64,000 nt of DNA, from positions 372,001-436,000 of the forward strand of contig NZ_JAFJZZ010000001.1 in assembly GCF_017255415.1 (NCBI RefSeq), written 5' to 3'. This document shows, piece by piece, positions 26,135 through 35,954 of this stretch (positions are counted from its first letter, which is position 1; the number at the start of each line of letters is the position of its first letter). The translations under genes and the position numbers were made by a program. Source of the DNA: Clostridium aminobutyricum. Lineage in GTDB: Bacteria > Bacillota > Clostridia > Peptostreptococcales > Anaerovoracaceae. A model generated the notes under the pieces. That model made no database searches, was not told the origin of the DNA, and saw nothing but the letters and a program-made list of their open reading frames with translations.

Positions 26135-28113
26135 ATACGGGAACTCTTCTGCCAAAGCTTGCACTGACCGGTATTTGGAAGAATCGAATGGTATATCTGC
26201 CCTATATTTTAACGACATCTTTTTCTGTATGTGTATTTTTTATATTCAATTGCATTCTGCACAATAAAGTGATGGAAAATATACCGCATGCCATGTATGT
26301 GATGGTATTATTGCAGATCGGTATTTTTTTGCTTGGCTTGATATTAGCACCTTTTCTGTTTTATACTAATAGCTTTTTGATCAAACGAAGGAAAAAAGAG
26401 CTTGGATTATACAGTATTTTGGGTTTGGAGAAAAAGCATATCAGCATGATGCTGCTGATTGAAACGCTGCTCATCTATGCCCTCTCATTACTTCTGGGAA
26501 TCGTGACGGCTATCATCTTTTCGAAGCTGGTATTTCTGATACTGCTCAATGTGTCGGGACTGCCCATTGATACCGAATTTACGGTTTCGATGTCCAGCTT
26601 CAAAGCAACGATGATTTTTTTTGGTATCGTTTCGCTTCTGAATGTACTGACCAACTTGTTTCAGGTGACCAGAGCCAATCCGGCAGAACTGTTGCGCAGT
26701 CCCAAGCAGGGAGAAAAGGAGCCAAAACATTTATGGATTTTTAGCATCCTTGGCGTGTTGTTTTTAGGCAGTGGATATGCGATAGCCGCTGTGGCAAAGC
26801 TAAACGGAATGATTTTTCTGTTTTTCTTTCTTGCTGTTCTCTTTGTCGTGATAGGAACCTATTATTTGTTTACTGCCGGAAGTATTGTATTTTTGAGAAT
26901 ATTAAAGAGAAACAAAAAATTTTATTACAAAAAAGAAAACTATATCACCGTTTCCGGAATGATTTACCGCATGAAGAAGAGTGCCGCCAGCTTGGTGAAT
27001 ATCTGTATATTCAGCACCATGATCATCATCACGCTGCTGTGCACGATCTCTCTTTCACTGGGGGAAGAGGACGTAATCAAGTTCCGATTTCCGTATGATG
27101 TAGTGTATGTTTTCGATGCCGCTGCAACGGAGGACATTCATCAATTCGGTGATGAGATGAACGCATTGGCATTCAAAAACGATGTAAATATATCGGATAA
27201 AAAAGAATGGAACTATTATCAGGTAATTGCTTTGGAAAATGACAACCATTTTTCAGCAGATATAGAACCCGGCTATCAGGAGAACCAGCAAAAACTTGTT
27301 ATTTTAACGGTGGAGGCATACAACCGTATTGAAGGAAAAAAAGAGATACTTCAAGAGAATGAGGTGTTGATTTATTCCACTGCAAAGAATTTCGGCTATG
27401 ACCGTATCTTATTGAATGATCAAGCTTACCGCATCAAGTCCGAATTAAAAGCCTTTACGCTAGATCCGAAAGAGCCAAACAGCTATTCGAATCGTACCTA
27501 TTATATTATAACAAGTGATCTTGCAGGAGCACAACATATCGCTGCAGTGCTTTCCAAAAAGGAGCCTATGCTATATGATAATATACGGTTCAATATGGAA
27601 GGTGAAAAATCGGACAAAGAAGAATTCTTATCGGAGCTATTCAAACAAACCTCCCGATTCGAAGGATGGATAAGCAGTGAGAATGCGATAGAATGGGGGG
27701 CCATGACGAAATCAATGAACGGAGGGCTTTTATTCATCGGCGTATTCTTCGGATTGATTTTTACAATATGCTTGGTACTGATTATGTATTATAAGCAAAT
27801 TGCTGAAGGTTTCGAAGATCGGAACAATTTTGAAATTATGCAGCAAGTGGGCATGAGTGATGAGGATGTAAAAGTGACGATAAGAAAACAAATTTTACTC
27901 GTCTTTTCGTTCCCTTTGATTGGTGCAATTATCCATACTTTTATGGGCCTGCATATGATTATAAATTTGTTGTATGCATTGAACCTCTATAATACAAGTC
28001 TCATTGTGACGAATACTTTTGTCATTATTGCTGTGTTCGCTGTTTTTTACGGTCTCAGCTACTTATTTACGGCAAAGAGCTATTATAGGATTGTAAGACA
28101 ATCGGAAAAATAA
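26131..28113 (+). CDS. BceB-like ABC transporter permease (FtsX domains)
   Basis: A 660-aa permease with about ten membrane helices. FtsX-type segments are seen near residues 55-180 (SFLIKRRKKELGLYSILG) and at the C terminus (FEIMQQVGMSDEDVKVTIRK). A large extracellular domain of about 200 residues (roughly 315-520) lies between helices 7 and 8, the hallmark of BceB-type sensors/transporters that free lipid-cycle intermediates from peptide antibiotics. The drug (bacitracin, nisin or other) cannot be read from sequence. Confidence 0.92.
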   Translation: MNTGTLLPKLALTGIWKNRMVYLPYILTTSFSVCVFFIFNCILHNKVMENIPHAMYVMVLLQIGIFLLGLILAPFLFYTNSFLIKRRKKELGLYSILGLEKKHISMMLLIETLLIYALSLLLGIVTAIIFSKLVFLILLNVSGLPIDTEFTVSMSSFKATMIFFGIVSLLNVLTNLFQVTRANPAELLRSPKQGEKEPKHLWIFSILGVLFLGSGYAIAAVAKLNGMIFLFFFLAVLFVVIGTYYLFTAGSIVFLRILKRNKKFYYKKENYITVSGMIYRMKKSAASLVNICIFSTMIIITLLCTISLSLGEEDVIKFRFPYDVVYVFDAAATEDIHQFGDEMNALAFKNDVNISDKKEWNYYQVIALENDNHFSADIEPGYQENQQKLVILTVEAYNRIEGKKEILQENEVLIYSTAKNFGYDRILLNDQAYRIKSELKAFTLDPKEPNSYSNRTYYIITSDLAGAQHIAAVLSKKEPMLYDNIRFNMEGEKSDKEEFLSELFKQTSRFEGWISSENAIEWGAMTKSMNGGLLFIGVFFGLIFTICLVLIMYYKQIAEGFEDRNNFEIMQQVGMSDEDVKVTIRKQILLVFSFPLIGAIIHTFMGLHMIINLLYALNLYNTSLIVTNTFVIIAVFAVFYGLSYLFTAKSYYRIVRQSEK

Positions 28114-28175
28114 CAGCTTTTTTACTTCAATCCGGGCTTCGGAGGCGGGAACGATTGAACTTCATAGATAAACAT

Positions 28176-28216
28176 AATGCACCCAATAAAGCGGCAGGTT
28201 TTAAGGGTGCATTTTG
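28176..28216 (+). terminator. Terminator after the Bce-like operon
   Basis: AATGCACCC (28176-28184) and GGGTGCATT (28205-28213) form a 9-bp stem with a 20-base loop and a short T-rich tail. Confidence 0.65.
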
Positions 28217-28338
28217 AATTTTGACAGTCAAAACATTAAGTGATAAAATATGAACATATTTTATTGTTCACTTTGTATTTTACAATTAAATATTATTTTA
28301 ATGAACCGTTTTTTCGGTAGTATGTGAGGGAAAAATGA

Positions 28339-29544
28339 ATGAAAAAAAGTAGGAGTGTTGTAAACACGATAAGGGAAAAACATACTCTTCAGGGAAACGT
28401 GATCAACGAATTGAATCAGTATGACGGTAAACAATCCGTTGAGAACTCCATGTCGTATTCTTCTGACAGAAAGACAGAAGGTGAGATAAAAAGGAGCGAA
28501 ATACATTATAAATTTTTAAATAATCTTTTTCAGACGATCCCCTGTGCAATTACGCATTTCTCTTGCAATCCTATGCCGAAAATGAAATATTGCAATAAAG
28601 CAGCTATTGTTTTTTGCGGTTTTGAAGACAGCAGTGGCTATGAACGTTTACTGGGAGTAGGATTTAATCGATTTATTCCGACTGAATGGACGAATTACGT
28701 CAATCATTTATTTGCACAAGCTCTTGAACAAACGGAGCCGATTGATTTCGAGTATCAGATGTGCAGAGTAGATGGCTCCGTATTTTGGATTAGAGGTATC
28801 TTACAGAAAATTGTTACGGAAGAAGAATCGGTTCTTCAGAGCGTTTATATGGATATAACCAAGAGAAAGAGTTTATTGAATGAACAAGAACATACAGCGT
28901 CGCAGCTGCAGGAGCTGGTTGAAAATATACCGGCGGGTATTGTCATTCTTGAAGTGACTGACAGAATAAGAGGGGTTTATGCGAATGACGGTTTCTGTCA
29001 GTTAGCAGGATATAAAAAGGAAGAATACAAAAAGTTGATGCAGAACGATGCTTTCTTTTGTATTCATCTGGATGATGTAGAAATTATCACGACGGCACTG
29101 CAGCGAAGTATGCTTGGAAACAAGCCTATTGACGTAAATTTTAGGATGATTCACAGACAGCAAGGCTTTAGATGGGTGAATGTAAAGGCAAAAATTATAG
29201 AACACAATGAGGAACGAGTTGTTTATTATGCTGTTTTTACGGATGTAAAGAGTTTAAATGAGACGCAGCAGAAAGCTGATCAAACAAAGGAAGAAAAGCA
29301 GATCAAAGAAAACTTAGGGACGGTGTTGGATTATGCAAAAAAGCTTCAGGAAGCAAAGCAAGAATTTTTCTTACATATATCCCAGGAAATTTATACTCCG
29401 TTAAATGGGATTATCGAAATGCTGGATCTGCTTGAACAGCAGGAACATCTCGACGAAAATAAGTACTTAAAAAGTGCAAAATGGTCTGCACGTGATTTAG
29501 CTGCAGTGATCCGCAATATATTAACTGTTTTTCAATCCTCTTAA
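28339..29544 (+). CDS. PAS protein with degenerate, truncated histidine-kinase H-box
   Basis: A 401-aa cytoplasmic protein with two PAS/PAC units (about 55-185 and 190-310; MDITKRK and FTDVKSLNETQ mark the PAC ends). A coiled helix then leads to FLHISQEIYTPLNGIIEMLD, a HisKA H-box in which the phospho-accepting His of SHE is Gln349 (CAG). The protein stops about 50 residues later with no ATPase domain, and the 174 bases before pyrH encode none. It may sense a ligand and dimerise with a kinase, or be a kinase relic. Confidence 0.85.
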   Translation: MKKSRSVVNTIREKHTLQGNVINELNQYDGKQSVENSMSYSSDRKTEGEIKRSEIHYKFLNNLFQTIPCAITHFSCNPMPKMKYCNKAAIVFCGFEDSSGYERLLGVGFNRFIPTEWTNYVNHLFAQALEQTEPIDFEYQMCRVDGSVFWIRGILQKIVTEEESVLQSVYMDITKRKSLLNEQEHTASQLQELVENIPAGIVILEVTDRIRGVYANDGFCQLAGYKKEEYKKLMQNDAFFCIHLDDVEIITTALQRSMLGNKPIDVNFRMIHRQQGFRWVNVKAKIIEHNEERVVYYAVFTDVKSLNETQQKADQTKEEKQIKENLGTVLDYAKKLQEAKQEFFLHISQEIYTPLNGIIEMLDLLEQQEHLDENKYLKSAKWSARDLAAVIRNILTVFQSS

Positions 29545-29641
29545 TCTATATGCTATTTTTTGGTGATTTGTACGTGTCTCAAGCCGTATAAAACCAATTA
29601 TAAAAAAGATGACACTTATTGAAGAAAAAAACGTAAAATAG

Positions 29642-29670
29642 GTGAACGCTAAACTATTCTATGTTATAAT
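29642..29670 (+). promoter_or_regulatory. Promoter of pyrH
   Basis: Extended -10 box TGTTATAAT (TATAAT 29665-29670) with a weak -35 GTGAAC 17 bases upstream. The word TGAACGCTA occurs twice, at 29643 and 29670, flanking the -10 box, and could be a regulator site. The same TATAATGAACGC string occurs near 9900. Confidence 0.6.
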
Positions 29671-29718
29671 GAACGCTAGGAATTAAATCCTATCGAGCTT
29701 AAATATAAGGAGAATTTT

Positions 29719-30423
29719 ATGAAACCTAGGTATAAACGAGTTCTGATTAAGGTAAGTGGTGAAGCACTTGCCGGACCGGACAAATTTGGAATCAGCGATG
29801 AAATGCTTTCAGGTATTGCTGCTCAAATTAAAGAAATTCATGAGTTGGGCGTACAGATTGCAATTGTAGTAGGCGGAGGAAATTTTTGGAGGGGCAGAAC
29901 TGGACAAAGTATAGATCGAGCTACCGCAGATTATATGGGGATGCTTGCAACGACAATGAATGCAATGGCATTACAAGATGCATTTGAAAAACAAGGATTA
30001 CCGGCTGCTGTACAAACGGCCATTTCGATGACACAGATTGCAGAGCCATACAATAGAAAGAAAGCGATTTCACACTTAGAGGCCGGGAAGGTGGTTATTT
30101 TCGGAACAGGAACAGGAAGTCCATTTTTTTCAACAGATACAACTTCTGCACTCCGGGCAGCGGAGATTGATGCAGATGTGATTCTTTTGGCAAAGAAAGT
30201 AGACGCAGTATATTCTGCGGATCCTGAAGTGGATCCGAATGCAATCAAGTATGACCAATTAGCCCATAAAGAAGTAATAGAAAAACAGCTTGGTGTGATG
30301 GACATAACGGCTGCTACTCTGTGCATGGAAAATAATATTGCCATTCATGTATTTGGAGTTTCTGAAAAGGGAAATATGTTAAAGGCCATTAATGGTGAAA
30401 AAATAGGAACGATCGTTCGGTAA
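29719..30423 (+). CDS. pyrH: UMP kinase
   Basis: A 234-aa amino-acid-kinase-fold enzyme that phosphorylates UMP to UDP. Motifs: [43 protein letters not shown] and [23 protein letters not shown] precedes the ATG. It leads pyrH-frr, the normal arrangement; a terminator after frr then separates it from uppS. Confidence 0.98.
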   Translation: MKPRYKRVLIKVSGEALAGPDKFGISDEMLSGIAAQIKEIHELGVQIAIVVGGGNFWRGRTGQSIDRATADYMGMLATTMNAMALQDAFEKQGLPAAVQTAISMTQIAEPYNRKKAISHLEAGKVVIFGTGTGSPFFSTDTTSALRAAEIDADVILLAKKVDAVYSADPEVDPNAIKYDQLAHKEVIEKQLGVMDITAATLCMENNIAIHVFGVSEKGNMLKAINGEKIGTIVR

Positions 30424-30446
30424 AAATTTAGGAGGAGTAAGAATTT

Positions 30447-31004
30447 ATGAGTATTAATGTGCAGGAAGTCCTTGAAACAAAAATGACAAAGACCCTCTCC
30501 GTTTTAAAGGAAGAATTAAACACAGTCAGAGCAGGAAGAGCAAATCCAGCCTTATTGGATAAGGTTACGGTGGATTATTATGGAAGCCCAACACCGCTTA
30601 AAAACCTATCGAATATTTCTGCTCCGGAACCACGAACTTTATTGATTGCACCTTTTGATCCAAAAATAATATCCGATATTGAGAAGGCTCTCAATATGGC
30701 GAATATTGGAATCACTCCTTCCAATGATGGGAAAATGATTCGATTAACCATACCGCCGCTTACAGAGGAAAGAAGAAAAGAAATCACGAAAGCTGTAAAG
30801 AAATATGGAGAGGATGCGAAGGTTGCTGTTCGAAATGAAAGAAGAGATGCCAATGATGAGCTTAAAAAGCAGGAAAAGGCCGGAGAAATTACAGAAGATG
30901 ACCTAAAAAAATCATTGGATCAAATCCAGAAGAAGATTGATAAGACAATTAAAGATATTGATGATATTGTAGCCGCAAAGGAAAAAGAAATATTAGAAGT
31001 ATAG
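30447..31004 (+). CDS. frr: Ribosome recycling factor
   Basis: A 185-aa factor that with EF-G splits post-termination ribosomes. Family segments: LNTVRAGRANPALLDKVTVD, PLKNLSNISAPEPRTLLI and VRNERRDANDELKK. AGGAGGAG precedes the ATG. Length is standard. Confidence 0.98.
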   Translation: MSINVQEVLETKMTKTLSVLKEELNTVRAGRANPALLDKVTVDYYGSPTPLKNLSNISAPEPRTLLIAPFDPKIISDIEKALNMANIGITPSNDGKMIRLTIPPLTEERRKEITKAVKKYGEDAKVAVRNERRDANDELKKQEKAGEITEDDLKKSLDQIQKKIDKTIKDIDDIVAAKEKEILEV

Positions 31005-31087
31005 TGTGAATAGCCTTGCTTGGTTTTTGGAAAGATTGATAGCACATAGACTTTAAATTGAGGTTGGCTTAATAAGGATTCTATTGG

Positions 31088-31120
31088 CGGATGTGGCTGC
31101 AAGCAGTCATATCCGTTTTT
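31088..31120 (+). terminator. Terminator between frr and uppS
   Basis: CGGATGTGGCTG and CAGTCATATCCG-type arms pair over about 12 bp with G-T wobbles and a tetraloop, followed by TTTTT. It lies only 20 bases before the uppS ribosome binding site, so it may act as an attenuator. Confidence 0.8.
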
Positions 31121-31139
31121 AAGAGTGAGGTTTTGTACC

Positions 31140-31862
31140 ATGTTAGACGAGAGAAATATCCCAAAGCATGTGGCTATCATTATGGACGGCAACGGCAGAT
31201 GGGCACAAAAAAATAATACGACAAGGCTTGCGGGACATAATGCAGGCATGAGAGCCATGAAGGAAATTGTAAAGAGCTCTTCTGCATGGGGTGTGGAACA
31301 TTTGACCGTATATGCATTTTCGACGGAAAACTGGAAGCGTTCTGTGGAAGAGGTAAGCGGCATATTTAAATTGATTGTTATATATGTTGATAAGGAACTG
31401 AAAGAACTTCATAAAAATAACGTAAAAGTTAACATCTTGGGAGATTATTCTAAACTTCCGAAGGAATCTGTTGAACGATTGGAAAAGGCGCTGGGTACCA
31501 CTAAAAACAATACCGGTCTCCAGTTTAATATAGCATTAAATTACGGCAGCCGCGATGAAATTACAAAAGCGGTCCGCTTAATCAGTGAAAAAGTAAAAAA
31601 TGGAGAATTTACACCAGAACAGATAACAGAAGAAATGATTGGACAGCATTTATATACCGGCGGTTTATTTCATAATATTCCGGATCCGGATTTGATCATC
31701 CGAACAAGCGGCGAAAGAAGATTGTCCAATTATTTGCTCTGGCAGTCTGCGTATAGTGAATTCGCATTCCCGGATGTATTATGGCCGGATTTTTCACCGG
31801 CAGAATACATGAAAATAATGGAAGAATATCAAAGCAGAGACAGGCGCTTTGGTGGGAGGTAA
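31140..31862 (+). CDS. uppS: Undecaprenyl diphosphate synthase
   Basis: A 240-aa cis-prenyltransferase that builds the C55 carrier lipid for peptidoglycan. Motifs: HVAIIMDGNGRWAQ with the catalytic Asp, FSTENWKR, LNYGSRDEI and PDLIIRTSGERRLSNYLLWQ. The ATG at 31140 is chosen over an upstream GTG at 31125, since GAGTGAGG is spaced to it and the family N terminus begins there. The carrier-lipid, phospholipid and isoprenoid genes uppS-cdsA-dxr-rseP-ispG are clustered. Confidence 0.97.
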   Translation: MLDERNIPKHVAIIMDGNGRWAQKNNTTRLAGHNAGMRAMKEIVKSSSAWGVEHLTVYAFSTENWKRSVEEVSGIFKLIVIYVDKELKELHKNNVKVNILGDYSKLPKESVERLEKALGTTKNNTGLQFNIALNYGSRDEITKAVRLISEKVKNGEFTPEQITEEMIGQHLYTGGLFHNIPDPDLIIRTSGERRLSNYLLWQSAYSEFAFPDVLWPDFSPAEYMKIMEEYQSRDRRFGGR

Positions 31863-31865
31863 CCT

Positions 31866-32645
31866 TTGAAAACAAGAATATTATCTGGACTGATCATGAC
31901 CCCGCTCTTGATTGTAGTCGTGCTGGGAGGCAAGGTTCTGGCTCTTGCTTGTTTTGCTATCGGAATCATGGGTGTGCGAGAGTTCTATAACGGTTTTAAG
32001 TCGTTGAACATGAAACCGTCTTATTCCGTAGCGTATATCAGCACCATCGCACTTTACGCTATCAATCTGTTGATTGGTGGAAGTGATTGGTATATGCTGT
32101 GGTTTTTCGGTTCCATACTGCTTAGTCTATTATATCTGTTTAAGATTGAGGAAAGAAATTTGGAAGATGCAATGGCAACGATAACGGGTATCGTTTATGT
32201 CGTATTTTTTTCCTTTCATGTTGCCCTCGTGGAGCAGACAGCGGAATACAGTATACTGGTATGGCTGATCTTTTTAACCGCTTTCGGTACCGATGTGATG
32301 GCCTATTTTACAGGCTATGCTTTCGGAAAACATAAGCTCTGTCCGACCATCAGCCCTAAAAAAACCATTGAAGGCGCCATCGGAGGTACGCTTGGAAGCG
32401 TTATCCTGTGTGGTGTTTTCGGGCACTTCTTTGCCCCGGATGTATTTATTCATTGCATGGTAATTGGTGTTCTGGGCGGCATTGTTTCTCAATTTGGGGA
32501 TTTGACAGCCTCCATTTTTAAGAGAAAGATGGGCATTAAAGACTATGGTAATTTAATACCGGGACATGGGGGTATTTTAGATCGATTTGACAGCGTGTTA
32601 TTTACCGCTCCAATCATTTACTACTATATCACCCTCGTATTATAG
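31866..32645 (+). CDS. cdsA: Phosphatidate cytidylyltransferase
   Basis: A 259-aa membrane enzyme that makes CDP-diacylglycerol from phosphatidate and CTP. About eight helices and the signature DLTASIFKRKMGIKDYGNLI followed by PGHGGILDRFDS. The start is TTG at 31866 with GGGAGGT spaced upstream in the end of uppS. It follows uppS by three bases. Confidence 0.96.
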   Translation: MKTRILSGLIMTPLLIVVVLGGKVLALACFAIGIMGVREFYNGFKSLNMKPSYSVAYISTIALYAINLLIGGSDWYMLWFFGSILLSLLYLFKIEERNLEDAMATITGIVYVVFFSFHVALVEQTAEYSILVWLIFLTAFGTDVMAYFTGYAFGKHKLCPTISPKKTIEGAIGGTLGSVILCGVFGHFFAPDVFIHCMVIGVLGGIVSQFGDLTASIFKRKMGIKDYGNLIPGHGGILDRFDSVLFTAPIIYYYITLVL

Positions 32646-32654
32646 GAAAATAGA

Positions 32655-33797
32655 ATGAAAAAAATTGCACTCTTAGGCAGTACCGGATCGATCGGTACGC
32701 AAGCACTTGATATTATTGAAAACAACCGTGATCGCTTTCAGGTGACGGTGCTTTCTTGTGCAAAGAATACAGAGCTTCTATCGAAGCAAATTAAAAAATT
32801 TAATCCGTTGATTGTTGTTGTAGATAAAGAAGAAGATGCACGTGAGCTGGCACAAATACATAAAAGCATTGAAATCTTACATGGTCCGGAAGGGCTTGTG
32901 GAAGCTGCAGCCTCCTCGTACGATATCCTGTTGAATTCTCTGGTTGGAATGAGAGGCTTGGTGCCGACTTATCATGCGATTTGTCAAGGAAGAGATATCG
33001 CACTGGCGAATAAAGAGACGCTCGTTGCCGGAGGAGAACTCGTGATGACAAAAGTTGCTGAAAAAGGAATTCGGCTGCTTCCGGTTGATAGTGAGCACAG
33101 TGCAATATTTCAAGCATTAGAAGGGAATAAAAGGGAACAACTTAAAAAAATTTATTTAACCGCTTCCGGCGGGCCTTTTCGGGGTTATACTTTACAACAG
33201 CTGGAACATGTTACGCTGGAACAGGCTTTAAAACATCCGAATTGGAACATGGGAAGCAAAATCACGATTGATTCCGCATCTATGATGAATAAGGGGCTGG
33301 AAGTAATCGAGGCGAAATGGTTATTTGACGTACCGGTCGATAAAATTCAAGTCGCTGTTCATCCTCAGAGTGTGGTTCATTCCATGGTAGAATATGTGGA
33401 TCATTCTATTATAGCGCAGCTTGGCAATCCGGATATGCGTGTCCCAATCAGCTATGCGTTGGGGTATCCGGATCGATTAGAAAATGCTTTTGAACCGTTA
33501 GATTTATTTGGAATGGGTGCCCATTTAACATTTGAAAAACCTGATTTAACGGTGTTCAAAACGATTCAATTGGCGTATGAATCAGTAGAGAAGGGCGGTT
33601 CTTATCCGGTGATACTCAATGGAGCCAATGAAGCATTAGTTGAACTATTTTTAAATAAAAAGATTAAATTTATAGATATACAGAATAATATAGAAAGAAT
33701 ACTCCATTCCCATGTTCCAAGTTATAATTTAAAATTAGAGGATATCTTGGAAGCCGATCAGCTGGCTAGACGGTTGGTGAAGGAGCTTGTTGGATAA
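32655..33797 (+). CDS. dxr: 1-deoxy-D-xylulose 5-phosphate reductoisomerase
   Basis: A 380-aa enzyme that converts DXP to MEP with NADPH in the non-mevalonate isoprenoid pathway. NADPH-binding LLGSTGSIGTQALDII, ANKETLVAGGELV, LPVDSEHSAIFQAL, TASGGPF and NMGSKITIDSASMMNKGLEV are all present. It starts 9 bases after cdsA. Together with ispG it feeds uppS with precursor. Confidence 0.98.
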   Translation: MKKIALLGSTGSIGTQALDIIENNRDRFQVTVLSCAKNTELLSKQIKKFNPLIVVVDKEEDARELAQIHKSIEILHGPEGLVEAAASSYDILLNSLVGMRGLVPTYHAICQGRDIALANKETLVAGGELVMTKVAEKGIRLLPVDSEHSAIFQALEGNKREQLKKIYLTASGGPFRGYTLQQLEHVTLEQALKHPNWNMGSKITIDSASMMNKGLEVIEAKWLFDVPVDKIQVAVHPQSVVHSMVEYVDHSIIAQLGNPDMRVPISYALGYPDRLENAFEPLDLFGMGAHLTFEKPDLTVFKTIQLAYESVEKGGSYPVILNGANEALVELFLNKKIKFIDIQNNIERILHSHVPSYNLKLEDILEADQLARRLVKELVG

Positions 33798-33868
33798 ATG
33801 ATATAAAGTAACTTGTTATAAACAAAATTTAAAAGGGGATTGAGTTACTTCGAAAGGGGCAAAGTTAG

Positions 33869-34873
33869 ATGACGATTATATATGCTTTAATCATGTTTTG
33901 CATACTGGTGATGGTACATGAAGGCGGACACTTTATTGCTGCCAAATCGGTTGGTGTAAAGGTAAATGAATTTGCTGTCGGTATGGGACCTATCTTATTG
34001 AAAAAAGTGAAAGGAGAAACACGGTATTCCATAAGACTGTTCCCGATAGGCGGTTTTTGTGCCATGGAAGGGGAGGACGACGACTCGGATGATGAACGCT
34101 CTTTCGGCCGTAAACCGTTGTGGGCAAAAGCCATTATTATTGTTGCGGGTGCTTTTATGAATCTATTGCTTGCCGTCGTAATCTTGGCGTGCAGCATTTA
34201 TTACATCGGGATACCGACTACCGTTATCGGCGAATTCAGTGAGATCAGCCCTGCAAGAGAAGCAGGCCTATCGGTCGGAGATAAAATTGTAGCGATTGAA
34301 CAATATAAAATTAAAGACTGGAACGATATCACTACTGCTATTTCAAGCCAAACAGACGATACGGTATCGATTACTGTTGAGCGAGATAATAAGGCGTTGA
34401 CCTATACGATGCAGTTGGCAGCGGAAGAAGCGACCGGAAGAAAAATTGTTGGTATTACACCGGATGTTTCACGAAGTGTAGGAAGTGCCATTGTAACCGG
34501 AGGAAAGGCTACTTGGCATATGACCGTCAGCATGGTAGACGTAATCGGTCAGCTTGTTACCGGAGAGGTATCTGCAAAAGAATTGACAGGACCTATTGGG
34601 ATCACGGTGGCGGTAAGCGATTCGGTGAAGTACGGCTTCATCTATGTCGCTAACTTGGCTGCATTGATTAGTTTAAACCTAGCCATTGTGAATATGCTGC
34701 CATTCCCGGCTTTAGACGGAGGAAGACTGGTATTTTTAATTATAAGGAAAGTGACCGGAAGAGCTATAACGGATGAAATAGAGGGCCGTATCCATTTCGT
34801 GGGAATTATGCTCTTATTCGGCTTGATGATCTATGTAACATGGCAGGATATCGGGCGATTTATTTTAAAATAG
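33869..34873 (+). CDS. rseP: RseP-type site-2 metalloprotease
   Basis: A 334-aa intramembrane zinc protease. The HExxH motif is HEGGH at residues 17-21; a PDZ domain spans about 115-195 (SPAREAGLSVGDKIVAIE); the second metal motif is FPALDGGRLVF near 280. Four membrane helices are visible. Family members cut anti-sigma factors or signal peptide remnants. AAAGGGG precedes the ATG; ispG follows after 15 bases. Confidence 0.96.
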   Translation: MTIIYALIMFCILVMVHEGGHFIAAKSVGVKVNEFAVGMGPILLKKVKGETRYSIRLFPIGGFCAMEGEDDDSDDERSFGRKPLWAKAIIIVAGAFMNLLLAVVILACSIYYIGIPTTVIGEFSEISPAREAGLSVGDKIVAIEQYKIKDWNDITTAISSQTDDTVSITVERDNKALTYTMQLAAEEATGRKIVGITPDVSRSVGSAIVTGGKATWHMTVSMVDVIGQLVTGEVSAKELTGPIGITVAVSDSVKYGFIYVANLAALISLNLAIVNMLPFPALDGGRLVFLIIRKVTGRAITDEIEGRIHFVGIMLLFGLMIYVTWQDIGRFILK

Positions 34874-34888
34874 TGTTGGAGTGGAATC

Positions 34889-35947
34889 ATGAGCAAAAGT
34901 GTTCGATGTGGTAATGTAATAATTGGCGGGGGCGCACCTCTTTCTATACAATCGATGACGAATGTAGACACGAGAAATGTAGAGGGAGTGGTGACTCAGA
35001 TTAAGCAATTGGAAGAAGCCGGATGTGACATTGTACGTTTAGCTGTTCCGGACATGGAGGCGGCGGAAGCTTTCAGCAAAATAAAAAAACAAGTGGTGGT
35101 ACCATTGGTTGCCGATATCCATTTTGATCATCGATTGGCGATCGCCGCCATGAAGAATGGGGCGGATAAAGTACGAATTAATCCGGGAAATATCGGGCGC
35201 ATCGATCGAGTGAAAGCCGTGGTTGAAACGGCAAAGGAACGAGGTATTCCAATCCGGGTCGGCGTTAATTCAGGATCCCTTGAGAAAGATATCGTTCAAC
35301 AATATGGAGGAGTTACTGCGGCAGGGCTGGCAGAGAGCACGCTTCGAAATGTGAAGCTTTTAGAGGAGCTTGATTTTGAGGATATTGTGATTTCCCTAAA
35401 GGCTTCGGATGTAAGGCTGAATTATGAAGCGCATAAACTTGTATTTGAAAATACAAACCATCCATTACATATCGGAATCACCGAAGCAGGAACCGTAAAT
35501 AGCGGCAAACTGAAATCTGCGGTTGGAATAGGGGCGTTGCTTCTTGCCGGTATTGGTGATACCATGCGGATTTCACTGACAGGGGATCCGGTTCGGGAAG
35601 TTCATTTTGCAAAAGAACTTCTAAAAACCATAGGGATAAGACCTTCCGGTGTAAACCTGGTTTCCTGCCCGACCTGCGGACGTACGAGAGTGGATTTGGA
35701 GGGAATCGCTTTGCAAATTGAGAAAGCTTTGGAGGACGTGGAGAAGCAGCGGGAGTTGAAAAGTCTTCCTCGAATTACGGTAGCGGTGATGGGATGTGCC
35801 GTGAACGGACCTGGAGAAGCGAAAGAAGCGGATTTTGGTGTGGCCTGCGGCGAAGGGAAAGGTGTACTCTTTGCGAAAGGCAAAATTGTGAAAACCGTTT
35901 CGGAAAACGAGATTGTGAATGAACTTCTTCAATTAATCAAGGAGTAA
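34889..35947 (+). CDS. ispG: 4-hydroxy-3-methylbut-2-enyl diphosphate synthase
   Basis: A 352-aa [4Fe-4S] enzyme of the MEP pathway. It has the TIM-barrel part (LSIQSMTNVDTRNVEGVV, ADIHFDHRLAI) and the C-terminal cluster domain with SCPTCGRTRVDL and GCAVNGPGEAKEADFG, giving the three cluster cysteines. This is the bacterial two-domain form. Confidence 0.98.
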   Translation: MSKSVRCGNVIIGGGAPLSIQSMTNVDTRNVEGVVTQIKQLEEAGCDIVRLAVPDMEAAEAFSKIKKQVVVPLVADIHFDHRLAIAAMKNGADKVRINPGNIGRIDRVKAVVETAKERGIPIRVGVNSGSLEKDIVQQYGGVTAAGLAESTLRNVKLLEELDFEDIVISLKASDVRLNYEAHKLVFENTNHPLHIGITEAGTVNSGKLKSAVGIGALLLAGIGDTMRISLTGDPVREVHFAKELLKTIGIRPSGVNLVSCPTCGRTRVDLEGIALQIEKALEDVEKQRELKSLPRITVAVMGCAVNGPGEAKEADFGVACGEGKGVLFAKGKIVKTVSENEIVNELLQLIKE

Positions 35948-35954
35948 ATGACAT

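Noticed and set aside
28114-28338. Continuation of the Bce-like permease or a small gene
   Set aside because: Only a terminator hairpin and AT-rich DNA; no frame with a ribosome site.
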